Assembly: GCF_040371545.1 (NCBI RefSeq)
Contig: NZ_AP029048.1
Span: forward strand, 186,001-250,000
Origin: Synechococcus sp. M16CYN
Lineage (GTDB): Bacteria > Cyanobacteriota > Cyanobacteriia > PCC-6307 > Cyanobiaceae
Direction: 5' to 3'
DNA length: 64,000 bases
Under the pieces are notes generated by a model. That model did not search any database. It was not told the origin of the DNA and saw only the letters and a program-made list of their open reading frames with translations. How positions within the stretch are numbered: the first letter of the stretch is position 1; each line of letters opens with the position of its first letter. A program made the translations under genes and the position numbers. Shown here piece after piece: positions 51,260 through 61,727 of the stretch.

Positions 51260-53152
51260 TTACTTTGTTTCAGTGAATTCTGCATCAATGACATCATCTG
51301 AATCACTGCCGTTACCGACATTACCTTCAGACTTGACATCTCCCGCCTGAGCATCCTTCTGATAAACAGAAGCGCCTACAGTATAGAGCTCCTGCTGCAG
51401 TTCCTCCAGTAATGTTTTCATTACACTGTAATCTTTTTGCTCAACGGCGTTTTTAAGCTTCACACGCTTGTCTTCAAGCTTTGCTTTGGCGTCAGCATCA
51501 ATTTTATCTCCTAACTCTCCAATTTGCTTCTCAGCTTGATATACAAGCGTTTCGGCTTGATTTTTCAAATCGATTCGTTCACGCTTTTCCCTGTCAGCAC
51601 TAGCATTGGTCTCAGCGTCTTTAACCATTTTGTCGACCTCTAAATCAGAAAGAGTCGAGGCACCAGTAATCGAAATCGATTGTTCTTTTCCACTTCCTTT
51701 ATCTTTAGCAGTTACACTAAGTATTCCATTGGCATCGATATCGAAGGTTACTTCAATTTGAGGGACCCCCCTAGGAGCAGGAGGAATGCCGTCAAGGCGG
51801 AAGGTTCCAAGAGACTTATTGTCGGACGCCATTTCACGCTCACCTTGGAGCACATGAATTTCAACATTGGTCTGGCCATCCACGGCAGTGGAATAAGTCT
51901 CTGATTTTTTGGTGGGGACCGTGGTGTTGCGAGCAATCATCTTGGTCATCACACCACCGAGAGTTTCTACACCTAAAGATAACGGCGTGACATCTAGAAG
52001 AAGAATGTCTTTCACTTCTCCAGCAAGAACACCACCCTGAATAGCAGCCCCAATGGCCACCACTTCATCAGGGTTGACAGTTTGATTTGGATTCTTACTG
52101 GTGGTTCTCTTGACCAAGTCAAGAACAGCAGGGATGCGAGTGGAGCCACCCACCACGACAATCTCGTCGAGTTCGCCTGAGGAAAGTTTAGCGTCTTTAA
52201 GCGCCTGCTCTACCGGAATACGGCAGCGATCAATTAGGCTGGACGCTAGTTCTTCAAATTTGGCACGTGTCAGGGTGAGATCTAAATGCCTAGGTCCTTC
52301 TGGTGTCGCCGTAATAAACGGCAGGTTGATTTCACTCTGAGTGGCACTAGACAGCTCAATCTTAGCCTTTTCGGCCGCCTCAGTAAGACGCTGCAAAGCT
52401 TGCTTATCCTGACGAAGATCAATTCCTTCGTTGGATTTAAATGTTTCGGCGAGGTGATCGACTATTACTTTATCGAAGTCATCACCACCCAGATGGGTAT
52501 CACCAGAGGTTGAAAGAACTTCGAAAACTCCATCACCAACCTCGAGAACGGACACATCGAATGTGCCCCCGCCAAGATCAAAAACTAAAATTCGCTCGTT
52601 GCTCTTTTTGTCGAGACCGTAGGCTAAGGCTGCTGCTGTGGGCTCGTTGATGATGCGGAGCACCTCGAGACCAGCAATTTTTCCCGCATCTTTTGTTGCT
52701 TGGCGTTGGGAATCGTTGAAGTAAGCGGGAACAGTAATTACTGCTTGGGTAATCGTTTCACCAAGATATTTACCAGCATCCTCTGCTAACTTTCTTAACA
52801 CTTGGGCCGATACTTCCTCGGGTGCGAATTGTTTGTCCAGAGCCGGACACTTCACCTTCACATTGGAGCCAGATTTTTCTACCCCATAGCTCACTTCTTT
52901 TTGTTCTCCGCTTACCTCATCGACGCGGCGACCGATAAAACGCTTGACCGAATAAAAAGTATTATCCGGATTCATCACTGCCTGACGTTTAGCTATCTGA
53001 CCGACAAGTCGATCCTGATTCTTTGTGTAGGCAACTACAGAGGGCGTTGTTCGGAAGCCCTCGGCATTAGCGATGACGGTGGGTTTGCCACCTTCCATCA
53101 CGGATACGCAGCTATTCGTGGTACCTAGGTCAATACCGACAACTTTGCCCAT
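51260..53152 (-). CDS. dnaK: Molecular chaperone DnaK (Hsp70)
   Basis: 630 residues. Nucleotide-binding domain with [20 protein letters not shown], the phosphate-2 loop [20 protein letters not shown] and the adenosine motif [15 protein letters not shown]. The interdomain linker is [13 protein letters not shown], followed by the substrate-binding beta domain and helical lid, and the C-terminal acidic end [10 protein letters not shown], close to the EEVD-like DnaK tail. It folds and protects proteins with DnaJ and GrpE, which are not in this window. It is one of several DnaK paralogues usually found in cyanobacteria; this one has canonical features. No CIRCE element is visible in the 115 bases upstream. 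Confidence 0.97.
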   Translation of the reverse strand: MGKVVGIDLGTTNSCVSVMEGGKPTVIANAEGFRTTPSVVAYTKNQDRLVGQIAKRQAVMNPDNTFYSVKRFIGRRVDEVSGEQKEVSYGVEKSGSNVKVKCPALDKQFAPEEVSAQVLRKLAEDAGKYLGETITQAVITVPAYFNDSQRQATKDAGKIAGLEVLRIINEPTAAALAYGLDKKSNERILVFDLGGGTFDVSVLEVGDGVFEVLSTSGDTHLGGDDFDKVIVDHLAETFKSNEGIDLRQDKQALQRLTEAAEKAKIELSSATQSEINLPFITATPEGPRHLDLTLTRAKFEELASSLIDRCRIPVEQALKDAKLSSGELDEIVVVGGSTRIPAVLDLVKRTTSKNPNQTVNPDEVVAIGAAIQGGVLAGEVKDILLLDVTPLSLGVETLGGVMTKMIARNTTVPTKKSETYSTAVDGQTNVEIHVLQGEREMASDNKSLGTFRLDGIPPAPRGVPQIEVTFDIDANGILSVTAKDKGSGKEQSISITGASTLSDLEVDKMVKDAETNASADREKRERIDLKNQAETLVYQAEKQIGELGDKIDADAKAKLEDKRVKLKNAVEQKDYSVMKTLLEELQQELYTVGASVYQKDAQAGDVKSEGNVGNGSDSDDVIDAEFTETK

Positions 53153-53267
53153 TAGTGCCCACCTTCTAAAACGTTGATTTAAACAATGTCATCCTCATCA
53201 AGAGATCTCAAGAGAGGCGAGGTGGGGTTCCCGAACAGACAAGCTGGAGAAGCGATCCAGCGGCTAG

Positions 53268-54140
53268 ATGATCAACGGCGGTACAGGCCTAGTAGGACTG
53301 ATCGGCAATCCAGTGCGGCATTCCCTATCGCCGGCAATGCATAACGCTGCACTCAAGGCATTGGGACTGGATTGGTGCTATCTAGCCCTACCCTGTAAGA
53401 ATTTATATCTCGGCGAGGTTCTGCAAGGCCTTCTTCGGGTGGGTTGCCGCGGTTTGAACGTGACAGTCCCCCATAAGCAAAATGTGGCTAGTTGGTGTGA
53501 GGAGCTTAGTCCTTTGGCGCAGCGGCTTGGCGCCGTAAACACACTGGTCCCACTGGAGGAAGCCGGCGGCTGGCATGGCACCAATACCGATCAAGAAGGA
53601 TTTCTCACCACCTTGGATAAGAGCTTTAAATTGCGTAACCGTCAGGCAGTTATCCTCGGCTGCGGTGGTTCTGCCCATGCCATTGCTGCTGGTTTGCAAA
53701 GTCTTGGACTGGCCTCAATCACCGTGGTCGGTCGCCGAGAAAACACTCTCCATAGATTCATTCAAAACATCCAACACGACACAGTCCCCCTCACTTCATG
53801 TCTTGAATCTAATCCAATGCTCTCTGCCGTTCTTGAGCAGGCAGACTTGGTGGTAAACACCACTCCTGTAGGCATGGCTCAATATCGCGATGCAAATGTC
53901 ATGCCCTTAGGCCAAGAAATCTGGAGCAGCTTACAAGATTCCGCGATCCTCTATGATCTTATTTATACACCGAGGCCAACTGCTTGGCTCGCGTGGGGTC
54001 AAGATCACGGACATCAATGCATTGATGGATTTGAGATGTTGGTACAGCAAGGTGCTGCTTCACTTCGCTTGTGGAGCGGCATCACCGACATTCCAGTTGG
54101 GATAATGCGCCTTGCCGCTAAAACCGCGTTGGAAGCCTAG
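53268..54140 (+). CDS. aroE: Shikimate dehydrogenase
   Basis: NADPH-dependent reduction of 3-dehydroshikimate. 290 residues. The shikimate-binding N-domain has IGNPVRHSLSPAMHNAAL (Ser19/Ser21), GLNVTVPHK with catalytic Lys70, and NTLVP with GTNTDQEGF (Asp108). The cofactor domain has VILGCGGSAHAIAAGLQSLG and the basic patch VVGRRENTL favouring NADP. DGFEMLVQQGAASLRLW closes the fold. All active-site residues are present. Divergent from dnaK, and followed after 31 bases by a Tic20-family gene on the same strand. Confidence 0.95.
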   Translation: MINGGTGLVGLIGNPVRHSLSPAMHNAALKALGLDWCYLALPCKNLYLGEVLQGLLRVGCRGLNVTVPHKQNVASWCEELSPLAQRLGAVNTLVPLEEAGGWHGTNTDQEGFLTTLDKSFKLRNRQAVILGCGGSAHAIAAGLQSLGLASITVVGRRENTLHRFIQNIQHDTVPLTSCLESNPMLSAVLEQADLVVNTTPVGMAQYRDANVMPLGQEIWSSLQDSAILYDLIYTPRPTAWLAWGQDHGHQCIDGFEMLVQQGAASLRLWSGITDIPVGIMRLAAKTALEA

Positions 54141-54171
54141 CTAGACTCGAGCCAAGTAGTCCATAATTGAT

Positions 54172-54648
54172 ATGGAAATTCCCCTTTGGCAGCGATTCCT
54201 TGCTCCGTTTATTTATCTGTTGCCATGGAGCGACGCAGTCCCATTTGGCCTTGGTTTAAATGGCCTTTTTAATCAGATTCCATTGTTGCGCTTATTGATT
54301 ATTCCAGCAATTCCATTTATTCAAATCCAACGCAGCGTGCCATTCGGTGGTTTACTTCTTTTTTTCATTCTGTTTCTAGCAGCGGTCCGCAATACAAATG
54401 TTCCCTATTTCTTGCGCTTCAACGTGCTCCAAGCACTTCTGACTGACATTGTGGTGATCGTGCTTAACTTTGCTTTTAGCGTTCTATTAAAACCGGTTGC
54501 TGGAGGAAGTCTACTCATTGGAACATTATCCAGTACAGTTGTATTGAGCGTGCTTGCGATTTTAGTCTTCGTGACAGTTGAGTGTACGCGTGGACGTGAA
54601 CCCGACCTACCTGCTTTAAGCCAGGCTGTACGGATGCAGTTGTACTAA
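54172..54648 (+). CDS. Tic20 family protein
   Basis: 158 residues with four predicted transmembrane helices. Typical family stretches are RFLAPFIYLLPWSDAVPFGL near the N-terminus, VRNTNVPYFLRFNVLQALLT in the middle (the F-x-R-F-N-x-x-Q-A element) and CTRGREPDLPALSQAVRMQL at the end. These proteins are the cyanobacterial relatives of the plastid inner-envelope protein import channel component Tic20; their role in cyanobacteria is not established. Location: thylakoid or plasma membrane. 31 bases after aroE, so probably co-transcribed. Confidence 0.9.
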   Translation: MEIPLWQRFLAPFIYLLPWSDAVPFGLGLNGLFNQIPLLRLLIIPAIPFIQIQRSVPFGGLLLFFILFLAAVRNTNVPYFLRFNVLQALLTDIVVIVLNFAFSVLLKPVAGGSLLIGTLSSTVVLSVLAILVFVTVECTRGREPDLPALSQAVRMQLY

Positions 54649-54731
54649 GAATGGGGGGTACGCTTTAAACGATAGAGTGTTGTGCCATTGCTAACTCCAG
54701 TGAACCTGAAGTCGCCCCGTAAGTGCAGCTC

Positions 54732-55103
54732 ATGACGCTTGATCCGTATTACGAGACCATGTATATCCTTCGCCCAGACATTCCGGAAGAGGAGGTTGAA
54801 AGCCACGTCACCAAATACCGCGACATGCTTATCGAAGCCGGTGCTGAAGTCCTCGACAATCAAATGCGAGGCAAGCGCCGCTTGGCCTACCCAATCTCCA
54901 AGCACAAAGAAGGCATCTATGTACAACTGAGCCACAACGGCGATGGCCAGCAAGTTGAGGTGCTGGAAAAAGCCATGCGCCTTAGCGAAGATGTGATCCG
55001 CTACCTTACAGTGAAGCAAGAGGGACCTCTTCCCGCTCCCCGGGTAATTACGAGTACAGAAATTCCTACTCAAGCCGCGGAAAGCCCAGTGTCTGAAACT
55101 TGA
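54732..55103 (+). CDS. rpsF: 30S ribosomal protein S6
   Basis: 123 residues from the ATG at 54732 ([20 protein letters not shown]); a GTG three codons upstream is possible but not family-like. The S6 fold is seen in [54 protein letters not shown] and [15 protein letters not shown]. The C-terminal tail is variable in the family. It binds the central domain of 16S rRNA next to S18. The tail after about residue 103 is poorly conserved and Pro/Thr-rich, which is usual. Confidence 0.95.
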   Translation: MTLDPYYETMYILRPDIPEEEVESHVTKYRDMLIEAGAEVLDNQMRGKRRLAYPISKHKEGIYVQLSHNGDGQQVEVLEKAMRLSEDVIRYLTVKQEGPLPAPRVITSTEIPTQAAESPVSET

Positions 55104-55287
55104 GTAAATCTACTCAATCTGTGAGTAGACGACAGGAAGGCTCAAGCTGAAGCCTTTGCTAAAAGGCCCTAAAATTGCAGTAATTAAAGTAGATAATAAA
55201 TCTGAGCAAAGCGTTGCTATAGAGCAGATGGGAATTAAATGTAGACTTACGCCTGTGAAGGCTAATTCTTTGCCTCTTCCGAAACGA

Positions 55288-56499
55288 TCAGCGTGAGGAT
55301 CGCTTAGAAGCAGCCCAAAGCCGAATTGGCAATCCCCAAATATAAACGAATCCTTCTGCGGCTTGGTGATTAAATCGATCCCTACCGTCATAGGAAGCCA
55401 TTTCAGGCACGTATAGGCTACTCCCACTGGAACTCCGGCCTGTAACGATTGCATTACCCTTGTGTAGCCTCAAGCGCACCACACCATTGACAGGTTGTTG
55501 TGTGCAGTCCATGAAACCGTCCAAAGCCTCTTTGAGAGGACCGAACCAGAGCCCTTGATATACCAAATCAGCCCACTGCATCTCAAGTTGGCGTTTACTC
55601 CTTAAAACATCCGCAGCGAGGGTGAGGCTTTCCAACTCTTGATGAGCCTGAATTAAAAGTAAGAGACCTGGGGTTTCATATATTTCTCTTGATTTAATCC
55701 CTACCACGCGGTCCTCAATTATATCGAGACGACCAATGCCGTGGTTTCCTGCCAAACGATTGGCCTCGCGAACCATCGCTACTGGGTCTAATCGCTGATC
55801 ATTGATAAAGACAGGATTGCCGCTTTTAAAACTGATCTCAATCTCTTCAGAAGCATCTAAAGCATCGGTCACAGAACGGGTCATCGTGAATATCTCTTCT
55901 GAAGGAGCCACCATTGGATCTTCAAGAGGACCTGCCTCAATGCTCCGTCCCAGCAAATTGAGGTCGACAGAATAAGGAGTTTTCTTGCTGACCGGAGCAG
56001 GTATCCCAAAACGTTCGCCATAAGCAATTGTCTCTGCACGGCTCATTCCCCATTCCCTTGCAGGGGCCAAAACCTTGAGATCCGGCGCTAAGGATGCGAT
56101 CGCCACATCAAAACGTACCTGATCATTACCCTTTCCGGTACAGCCATGGGCGACGGCATCAGCGCCCACCTCACGAGCTATCTCCACGAGTCGCTTAGCA
56201 ATCAGAGGACGAGCCAAAGCCGTTGAAAGCGGATATCGACCTTCATAAAGAGCGTTCGCCCGAATTGCCGGAAAGGCGAACTCTTCGATGAATGGTTTGA
56301 TGAGATCACTTACAAGAGACTGACTGGCCCCGGCATCGAGGGCTTTCTGACGTATCAACTCAAGTTCATCTCCTTGTCCGAGATCTGCTGCAAAAGTAAT
56401 CACATCATCAACACCCCATTCCTGCTTCAAATAGGGTATGCACACACTGGTATCAACCCCACCGGAGTAAGCAAGCACCACCTTTTTTGCGCGGCCCAT
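55288..56499 (-). CDS. argG: Argininosuccinate synthase
   Basis: Condenses citrulline and aspartate with ATP in arginine synthesis. 403 residues from the ATG at 56499, whose first base is also the first base of the TGA stop of the upstream gene (TGATG). N-terminal PP-loop [76 protein letters not shown]; then [19 protein letters not shown] at the C-terminus. All catalytic segments present, usual length. It is co-translated with the small DUF3188-like membrane protein, an arrangement I associate with picocyanobacteria. Confidence 0.96.
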   Translation of the reverse strand: MGRAKKVVLAYSGGVDTSVCIPYLKQEWGVDDVITFAADLGQGDELELIRQKALDAGASQSLVSDLIKPFIEEFAFPAIRANALYEGRYPLSTALARPLIAKRLVEIAREVGADAVAHGCTGKGNDQVRFDVAIASLAPDLKVLAPAREWGMSRAETIAYGERFGIPAPVSKKTPYSVDLNLLGRSIEAGPLEDPMVAPSEEIFTMTRSVTDALDASEEIEISFKSGNPVFINDQRLDPVAMVREANRLAGNHGIGRLDIIEDRVVGIKSREIYETPGLLLLIQAHQELESLTLAADVLRSKRQLEMQWADLVYQGLWFGPLKEALDGFMDCTQQPVNGVVRLRLHKGNAIVTGRSSSGSSLYVPEMASYDGRDRFNHQAAEGFVYIWGLPIRLWAASKRSSR

Positions 56500-56732
56500 C
56501 AACGACTCTCCCGATCAAACAGGTCTGATTGTCGCGCTCCACTATCCACTCTTTGGGAGGGGGCTAGAGTGAGCCATACTGCCAGTAGAGTGGATGGCAA
56601 AAAAACAAACAACCACACAACTAAAGTAGGGGCCTGCAGGGGAAGTGGCTGCGATTTACCCCAAAAACGAAATCCCGCACTAATGGACAATGCTAGGAGC
56701 CAAATTAAACTGACCAGTAGTGGCTTGGGCAT
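56499..56732 (-). CDS. DUF3188-like small membrane protein
   Basis: 77 residues from the Met at 56732 ([20 protein letters not shown]), with two transmembrane helices (about 5-20 and 32-54) and a short basic/acidic tail. A longer start at 56768 adds 12 residues with no family character. Two-helix proteins of this kind directly upstream of argG are common in marine picocyanobacteria (annotated DUF3188). Function unknown. Its stop TGA shares a base with the argG ATG, so the proteins are made in a fixed ratio. Confidence 0.75.
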   Translation of the reverse strand: MPKPLLVSLIWLLALSISAGFRFWGKSQPLPLQAPTLVVWLFVFLPSTLLAVWLTLAPSQRVDSGARQSDLFDRESR

Positions 56733-56791
56733 TTGATGAGTAAGCCGAGCGTGGCATATGCTGATCAACCGGTCTAAACTTATAGTGGCAC

Positions 56792-57061
56792 ATGAGTTCT
56801 CTAGTTGATACGAACGCTTTAGACAATGTCAATCCCTCTCTCACCCGGTATGGACGGAAAGATCCAGCGCCAGTGTTGCCTCTACGTGAAGAGCCTGACC
56901 TGTTGTCTTGGCTAGAAGCCAGCGGGCGGCTTGTCTCTGACGAAGAATCCGGTTCACCCGAAGTCAGCACCGTCGAAGAAGAAGAACTCTCAGCACTCAT
57001 GGGTGAAAAAGAGGACTACAACAACACTGATGAGCAGAATGAAGAGCAATGGGAAGAGTAA
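56792..57061 (+). CDS. DUF3134 family protein
   Basis: 89 residues, acidic, no membrane segment. The conserved core NPSLTRYGRKDPAPVLPLRE followed by EPDLLSWLEASGRL is the hallmark of the cyanobacterial DUF3134 family; the rest is a Glu/Asp/Asn-rich tail. Function unknown. It is divergent from the DUF3188-like gene, with about 60 bases between, and 70 bases upstream of mraY on the same strand, so it may share the mraY transcript. I am confident of the family assignment from the core motif, less of the exact start. Confidence 0.85.
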   Translation: MSSLVDTNALDNVNPSLTRYGRKDPAPVLPLREEPDLLSWLEASGRLVSDEESGSPEVSTVEEEELSALMGEKEDYNNTDEQNEEQWEE

Positions 57062-57131
57062 TCTAAATTGCCGTGTCTGTTGATGAAGGCTAAAGCAACT
57101 AGTCTAGTTCCAAGAACCGAGCCAATGTCCC

Positions 57132-58238
57132 GTGACTATCACGGAAGAACCCGAGCAATCCTGGTGGGGAAAAGGATCGGTCAGCGCAGCACTATTGACC
57201 CTTGTCATTTTCGCCTCTAGTATTGCCGCCGATAAGTGGGTTAGCAATGCTCAGCTAACCCTGCCATTGCTACTGGCAACCGTAGCTTCCATGACTGCTG
57301 CCAGCTTAGGAATTTCCCCACTCAAAGCGCTTAAAGTAAGGCAGGTCGTCTGTGAAAAGACACCAAAAGGTCATAAAAGAAAATCAGGAACGCCAACAAT
57401 GGGCGGTCTACTTATTGTTCCAGTTGGCACCATTTTAGGTGGTTTAATTACCAGAGAGCCAGAAGCATCACAACAACTTCTAACAGCCTCAGGTGTAACA
57501 CTGGCCTACATGGTGATTGGTGGATTTGATGATTGGTGCAGTCTTAAGCAAAGAAGCAACACGGGTCTCAGGCCGCAGAGCAAATTGCTATTGCAAACAA
57601 CAGCGGCCTTGGTTTTTCTAGTCATTGCCGCCTGGCAGGGATGGATCAGCAGCACCGTATCCCTGCCCTTTGGCATAAGCCTGTCGCTTGGAATGTTGAT
57701 TTGGCCGCTGGGCCTCTTCGTGTTTCTGGCTGAAAGCAATGCTACAAATCTCACTGATGGCCTGGATGGACTAGCTTCCGGCTGTGGCTCCCTGGTATTT
57801 ACCGGACTAGCACTGCAACTGATGCTACGCGGTAATCACGGTAACCCAGCGCTCGCTGGTTTTTGCATGGCGATGGCGGGCGCCTGGCTCGGTTTTCTTA
57901 TGCTAAACCGGAATCCAGCTCGAATTTTCATGGGCGACACGGGGTCGCTTGCAATGGGGGCAGCTCTCAGCGCTGTGGCACTGCTATCAGACAGCCTTTG
58001 GCCACTCCTTGTAATGGGCGGGGTATTCTTAGCAGAGTCTCTCTCCGTGATCATTCAAGTATCGGTATTCAAAGCTACCAAAGAAGCTAATGGACAAGGA
58101 CAACGTCTCTTCCGAATGGCTCCGCTGCACCACCACTTCGAACTTGGAGGTATGAACGAACGTGTTGTAGTGCCATGTTTTTGGTTGGCTACTGTAGTTT
58201 TCGTAGTGCTGGGCTTGTTACTTCGTCCCTTGGCTTAA
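57132..58238 (+). CDS. mraY: Phospho-N-acetylmuramoyl-pentapeptide transferase
   Basis: First membrane step of peptidoglycan synthesis, making lipid I from UDP-MurNAc-pentapeptide and undecaprenyl phosphate. 368 residues from GTG 57132, about ten helices. Active-site motifs: [34 protein letters not shown] (the D-D pair), [34 protein letters not shown], and [12 protein letters not shown], which carries the three histidines. All intact. It is followed 3 bases later by a small protein gene and then a 55-residue membrane protein. Confidence 0.95.
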   Translation: MTITEEPEQSWWGKGSVSAALLTLVIFASSIAADKWVSNAQLTLPLLLATVASMTAASLGISPLKALKVRQVVCEKTPKGHKRKSGTPTMGGLLIVPVGTILGGLITREPEASQQLLTASGVTLAYMVIGGFDDWCSLKQRSNTGLRPQSKLLLQTTAALVFLVIAAWQGWISSTVSLPFGISLSLGMLIWPLGLFVFLAESNATNLTDGLDGLASGCGSLVFTGLALQLMLRGNHGNPALAGFCMAMAGAWLGFLMLNRNPARIFMGDTGSLAMGAALSAVALLSDSLWPLLVMGGVFLAESLSVIIQVSVFKATKEANGQGQRLFRMAPLHHHFELGGMNERVVVPCFWLATVVFVVLGLLLRPLA

Positions 58239-58241
58239 AAC

Positions 58242-58493
58242 TTGATGACCTATTTTACCTGGAGGGAATCTGGTCTCACGGCAAAATGCTCCAGTCTTGA
58301 GGCCATGGCAGCACGTTTTGAGGAATCAGCTAGCTTGATGCGTAGGATGGCTAGTGAAGGGTTCTATCTGGAAAGACATGGGACACAACAGCGCATTACT
58401 CACCCAGACCCCACCGTGTTCGAAGCATGGGGATTTATTAGCGAAGAATCGCCGGTCTGCCAACTAAACTTGACTTCCGATTCCGATAATTAA
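58242..58493 (+). CDS. Small conserved cyanobacterial protein downstream of mraY
   Basis: 83 residues, soluble. Contains SSLEAMAARFEESASLMRRM, then SEGFYLERHGTQQRITHPDP and a tail TVFEAWGFISEESPVCQLNL. It starts 3 bases after mraY and its stop TAA shares a base with the start of the next small ORF (TAATG), so it belongs to that operon. The clean sequence and tight packing support a real gene. I do not know a function; the helical segment (about 15-40) followed by a small beta-like region resembles short regulatory or adaptor proteins only in a general sense. Confidence 0.75.
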   Translation: MMTYFTWRESGLTAKCSSLEAMAARFEESASLMRRMASEGFYLERHGTQQRITHPDPTVFEAWGFISEESPVCQLNLTSDSDN

Positions 58494-58660
58494 TGGAGGG
58501 TCTGCTCACTAAGACTGCGGCGCTATTCTCAAGCGCGGCAGCTAACCCCGATCATGTCCTGAAATGGGTGCTCGTTTATTTCGGCATCTCATCGTTAGGT
58601 TTCATGGGTGTTTGGCTAATTGGTTCCACTCAGAACACTGAACGTTCTGGGCCTAGCTAG
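58493..58660 (+). CDS. 55-residue single-helix membrane protein
   Basis: Too short for standard ORF cut-offs. MEGLLTKTAALFSSAAANPD, then HVLKWVLVYFGISSLGFMGV, WLIGSTQNTERSGPS. One transmembrane helix at about 23-44, polar on both sides. The start overlaps the preceding stop by one base (TAATG), the same coupling used by pyrG-queE and the ABC genes, which argues strongly that it is translated. Unknown function; position after mraY hints at the envelope, but this is weak. The MraY-83aa-55aa run forms one transcription unit. Confidence 0.65.
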   Translation: MEGLLTKTAALFSSAAANPDHVLKWVLVYFGISSLGFMGVWLIGSTQNTERSGPS

Positions 58661-58818
58661 CAAATTCTAAAAAATTGATGCTGGAAGCTAACCCGCTCGC
58701 ACCCTAGAGACTTGTTTTTGTGTCAGTTTTGATCCGGCAAGACTCATTGGATCAAGTCTGACCCAAACAAACATACAGCAATTGTGTGCCGACCAAATCT
58801 GTAGCAGGGCGTGTTGTT

Positions 58819-60276
58819 TCAATATTTCGTAGATACATTTCCGCACGCTGTAACAGTCCGCGTTAGTGACGGACTGGGCAGAGAGGCTGTGGTTATCGAC
58901 TCTGATCGTTGATTTGCTACCGGTTGAACATAAGGAATCTTGTGAATCTTGTCTTGCATTAGTGCCAGATACCGACAGACATGTGCATCCCAACTGAAAT
59001 AACGACCAACGGCTTCCACACCGTTGTCACTCCAACATCGCCATCGGCGGAGATCACTACTAGCTATTTCCAAGGTTTTTTGGAGTGCACCGGAATCAGT
59101 CACATCAACCAGCAGGCCATTCTTACAACGTGCCCGAATGTCTCGTGGACCACCATCGTTCGTGGCTACCATTGGCAACCCACAGGCTGCAGCCTCAAGA
59201 AGTGTAAGACCGAAGGGTTCTGTAAGGGCAGGGTTTACGAATAAACCACCCTGGTTCACAGCCCATCGGTACAGCGCAGGGATTTGAGCGCGGCGGTGTT
59301 GCTTTGGATAAGCTACTTTTCCATAGAGGTTGAACCGATCGACAAGATCAAATACCTGCTGGAAAACTTCACGTTGTTGCTTCTCGAGCTGAGGTAAATC
59401 CTCGCGACAGCCTAGTACAAGTACCAAATTGTGATGATGCTTTAGCACTGGCGAGCGTCCGTAAGCCTCCACAAGCGCGGGAATATTTTTGCGTCGCACC
59501 GCGCGAGAAATAGCCAAAAGAGGGGGACGATCGAGATCACGCAAAAATGGCTGGAGTAGAGGTTGGATCTCAGCCAATTCCTGTGTAGAAGCACCGGGAT
59601 AAAAGCGGGTGGTATCCACACCAGGTGGAATCACCTCAGACCGGTCAGTTCGAAAATGTATATAGCGGGCATACTGGTTCTCTGCCTCTTGACGGGTGCT
59701 GGTGACCACTAAATCGGCTTGCGAGAGGGCGCATTCTTCGGCATCAATGCGACGACTGATGGCATAGGTACGCTCGATTTGAGACCAATCTAAGCCGCCC
59801 TCAAGCAAACGACGCTGTTTCTCGCGACCCAAGGAATGACCTGTAAAGACCAACGGGAGTCCCGTCCGCTGACTCACTAGCGCGCCGACAAAACCAGCAT
59901 CAGCGTAATGAGCGTGTATCCAATCCACACCCTCTCCTGGTTGACCTAAATGGGAAACAAGTTGATCAGCGAGTTGTTCAAGGTACGGCCAAAGCAACTC
60001 TTTTCGTAAGTAGCGCTTTGGTCCAAATGGAAAACGAAGGATACGAGCTCCTAGGCAGATCTCTTCTTCTGGCATTCCATAATCGGGGGATACATGCCGG
60101 TCACAAATCTGCCGGGTAACAACGTCAACTCGATCTACCTCAGCCCGCAAAGCCAAGCTACGAACAAGTTCAAGTACGTATAGCGTTTGGCCTCCGGTAT
60201 CCGCATCACGGCCAAGTTCTGGATCTTCGGAACGGAATAGGCCGTGAAGATGCAGATGCAACAAACGAAGACCCAT
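58819..60276 (-). CDS. spsA: Sucrose-phosphate synthase-type glycosyltransferase (GT domain only)
   Basis: 485 residues, GT-B fold family 4. N-domain: LLHLHLHGLFRSEDPELGRD, DADTGGQTLYVLELVRSL, WIHAHYADAGFVGALVSQRT and VFTGHSLGREKQ, which match sucrose-phosphate/sucrose synthases. C-domain: LLAISRAVRRKNIPALVEAY and GGLFVNPALTEPFGLTLLEAAA with the E-x7-E pair, NDGGPRDI. The GT domain ends near residue 455, then a short irregular tail TTASLPSPSLTRTVTACGNV. Several cyanobacterial SPS proteins carry a C-terminal sucrose-phosphate-phosphatase-like domain; here it is absent, and the sequence after the stop does not encode one. It makes sucrose-6-phosphate, a compatible-solute precursor. Confidence 0.85.
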   Translation of the reverse strand: MGLRLLHLHLHGLFRSEDPELGRDADTGGQTLYVLELVRSLALRAEVDRVDVVTRQICDRHVSPDYGMPEEEICLGARILRFPFGPKRYLRKELLWPYLEQLADQLVSHLGQPGEGVDWIHAHYADAGFVGALVSQRTGLPLVFTGHSLGREKQRRLLEGGLDWSQIERTYAISRRIDAEECALSQADLVVTSTRQEAENQYARYIHFRTDRSEVIPPGVDTTRFYPGASTQELAEIQPLLQPFLRDLDRPPLLAISRAVRRKNIPALVEAYGRSPVLKHHHNLVLVLGCREDLPQLEKQQREVFQQVFDLVDRFNLYGKVAYPKQHRRAQIPALYRWAVNQGGLFVNPALTEPFGLTLLEAAACGLPMVATNDGGPRDIRARCKNGLLVDVTDSGALQKTLEIASSDLRRWRCWSDNGVEAVGRYFSWDAHVCRYLALMQDKIHKIPYVQPVANQRSESITTASLPSPSLTRTVTACGNVSTKY

Positions 60277-61727
60277 TCCTTGTCAATCCCAAAAAACAAA
60301 CGCATGAACGAAGACGTTCAGGAGGTTTTTTTAAGAGCGAAATAAGGATTGAAAGGTGAAAAAAACATTAGAAACTTAGCTAGGATGCAGGGCAACAACC
60401 ACTAAAACCCTGTTCACAACTAGTTATTGAGCAAGTGACGACCATTTCAAGGCAACTGGGTTTATGAAGTATCAGCAATCTCAAAAGCTGTTATTCACGT
60501 CGATATAGCCGACCTGTCCATCACCCCATCTGCTCCCAGAAAAGAAAGTTAGGGAAACCTCTCAATCGAGATATTCATTTGGCCAAGCCAAGATCCGGGG
60601 ACGATCAAGGGTCGAACCGTATTTTTTAAAGAGAACTACACGACCCAAAACCATTAGCACCCCCACAAAAATTAGCCTATGCTTTATCTAAACAATACAG
60701 GCTTCACGAGTGAAGTAATCACTGCTAACCTTAAAGAAGCTACCAGATACCTCTCTTCATTCATAAGCAAAATTTTGGCATTCAGTAACTCAGAACTAGT
60801 GAGATCAAACAGTAGGTGTGATGTCAAAATTGACCACCGTTGTAGCTTTCTACTTTGTAGAAGTTGTTACGGCAATCCCATTGATTCTAAAAGCCAGCCA
60901 GAGTACAGCACTCAATTCTACCGCATTCTAGGTGATTTGGGTCAACACAAAGAATAAGCTGGATTCGTCATTGATCTTCTTCTGATTACTAGTTCGTGAG
61001 GAAACCGCTCACTTACAACCACCAGGTCTGTTCCCAGTGAGCACTCTTAACAAGAGTTAGCAATCACAGACTGCGTTAAAGAAGACTGGAACTTCTAGGA
61101 GGTAAACAAACGACCTCTCTAGACAATAACCATATGCCTCGGCATGGTTTGGCCCGTTATTGGCAAACAGTTCACTTCAACCCTTGAATGACTCTGGAGT
61201 ACCTAACAGGCTGTGAGAAATCATTTGCTAATAGTCTGAAATATCCTGTCACTTGCTGCAAAGCAGAGAATCACAACGATCTTAACCGGTAGAAGCTCCG
61301 ATTATACGGATTTTTGCGAACCCGAGCGCTTCATAAAACAGTTGATTACTTCAGACCTATAGTCAAGCTTTTCAACAAATATTTCAGAGCATTCATCGAC
61401 GGACAACCGCCAACTTTGGAGCTAGAAATGATTCTCTTAAGTTCTATGCAAACGGGGTCGCCATCAAAACCTGCTCAAGCAATGCGTATAATAACCTCAG
61501 ACAGAACCCTCAAAAAGCCTTTGCCTCAGTCTGAAAAGTGCCAAGAAATATGTTATCCGTCCCCTACCGAACATAAACCAGACCTAGTGATGGTTTTAAT
61601 TAGCGAAGTAGCTAAGGTCCAACGCGGGTCTATTCGATAATCAAAATGAGCTAGCGTAGGCAACCCTGCTCCACCAATGCAAGCCCGAAGCAAGCCGTAG
61701 CTGACCTCCTAAGACCCCTACCTACGA
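60277..61727. other. 1.45-kb region with no convincing gene
   Basis: Mixed composition. Two open frames of 92 and 108 codons (60679-60957 and 61314-61640, plus strand) do not look like proteins: cysteine- and serine-rich, no family motif, no ribosome-binding site. They may be debris. A weak hairpin TGAACG-AAGA-CGTTCA with a later T run is near 60305-60332, not attached to any gene. The spsA promoter should lie in 60277-60450. Confidence 0.4.

Noticed and set aside
53153-53267. CIRCE operator before dnaK
   Set aside because: No TTAGCACTC-N9-GAGTGCTAA or close variant in the dnaK-aroE spacer.
55110-55454. 114-codon minus-strand ORF overlapping the end of argG
   Set aside because: Most of it is the argG 3' end in a shifted frame, and the remainder has no family character or ribosome-binding site.
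60679-60957. 92-codon plus-strand ORF in the spsA-uvrA gap
   Set aside because: Cysteine/serine-rich, no motif, no Shine-Dalgarno, composition like non-coding DNA; treated as possible debris.
61314-61640. 108-codon plus-strand ORF before uvrA
   Set aside because: Begins at a weak start, lacks any recognisable domain, and is followed by non-coding-like sequence; not supported as a gene.
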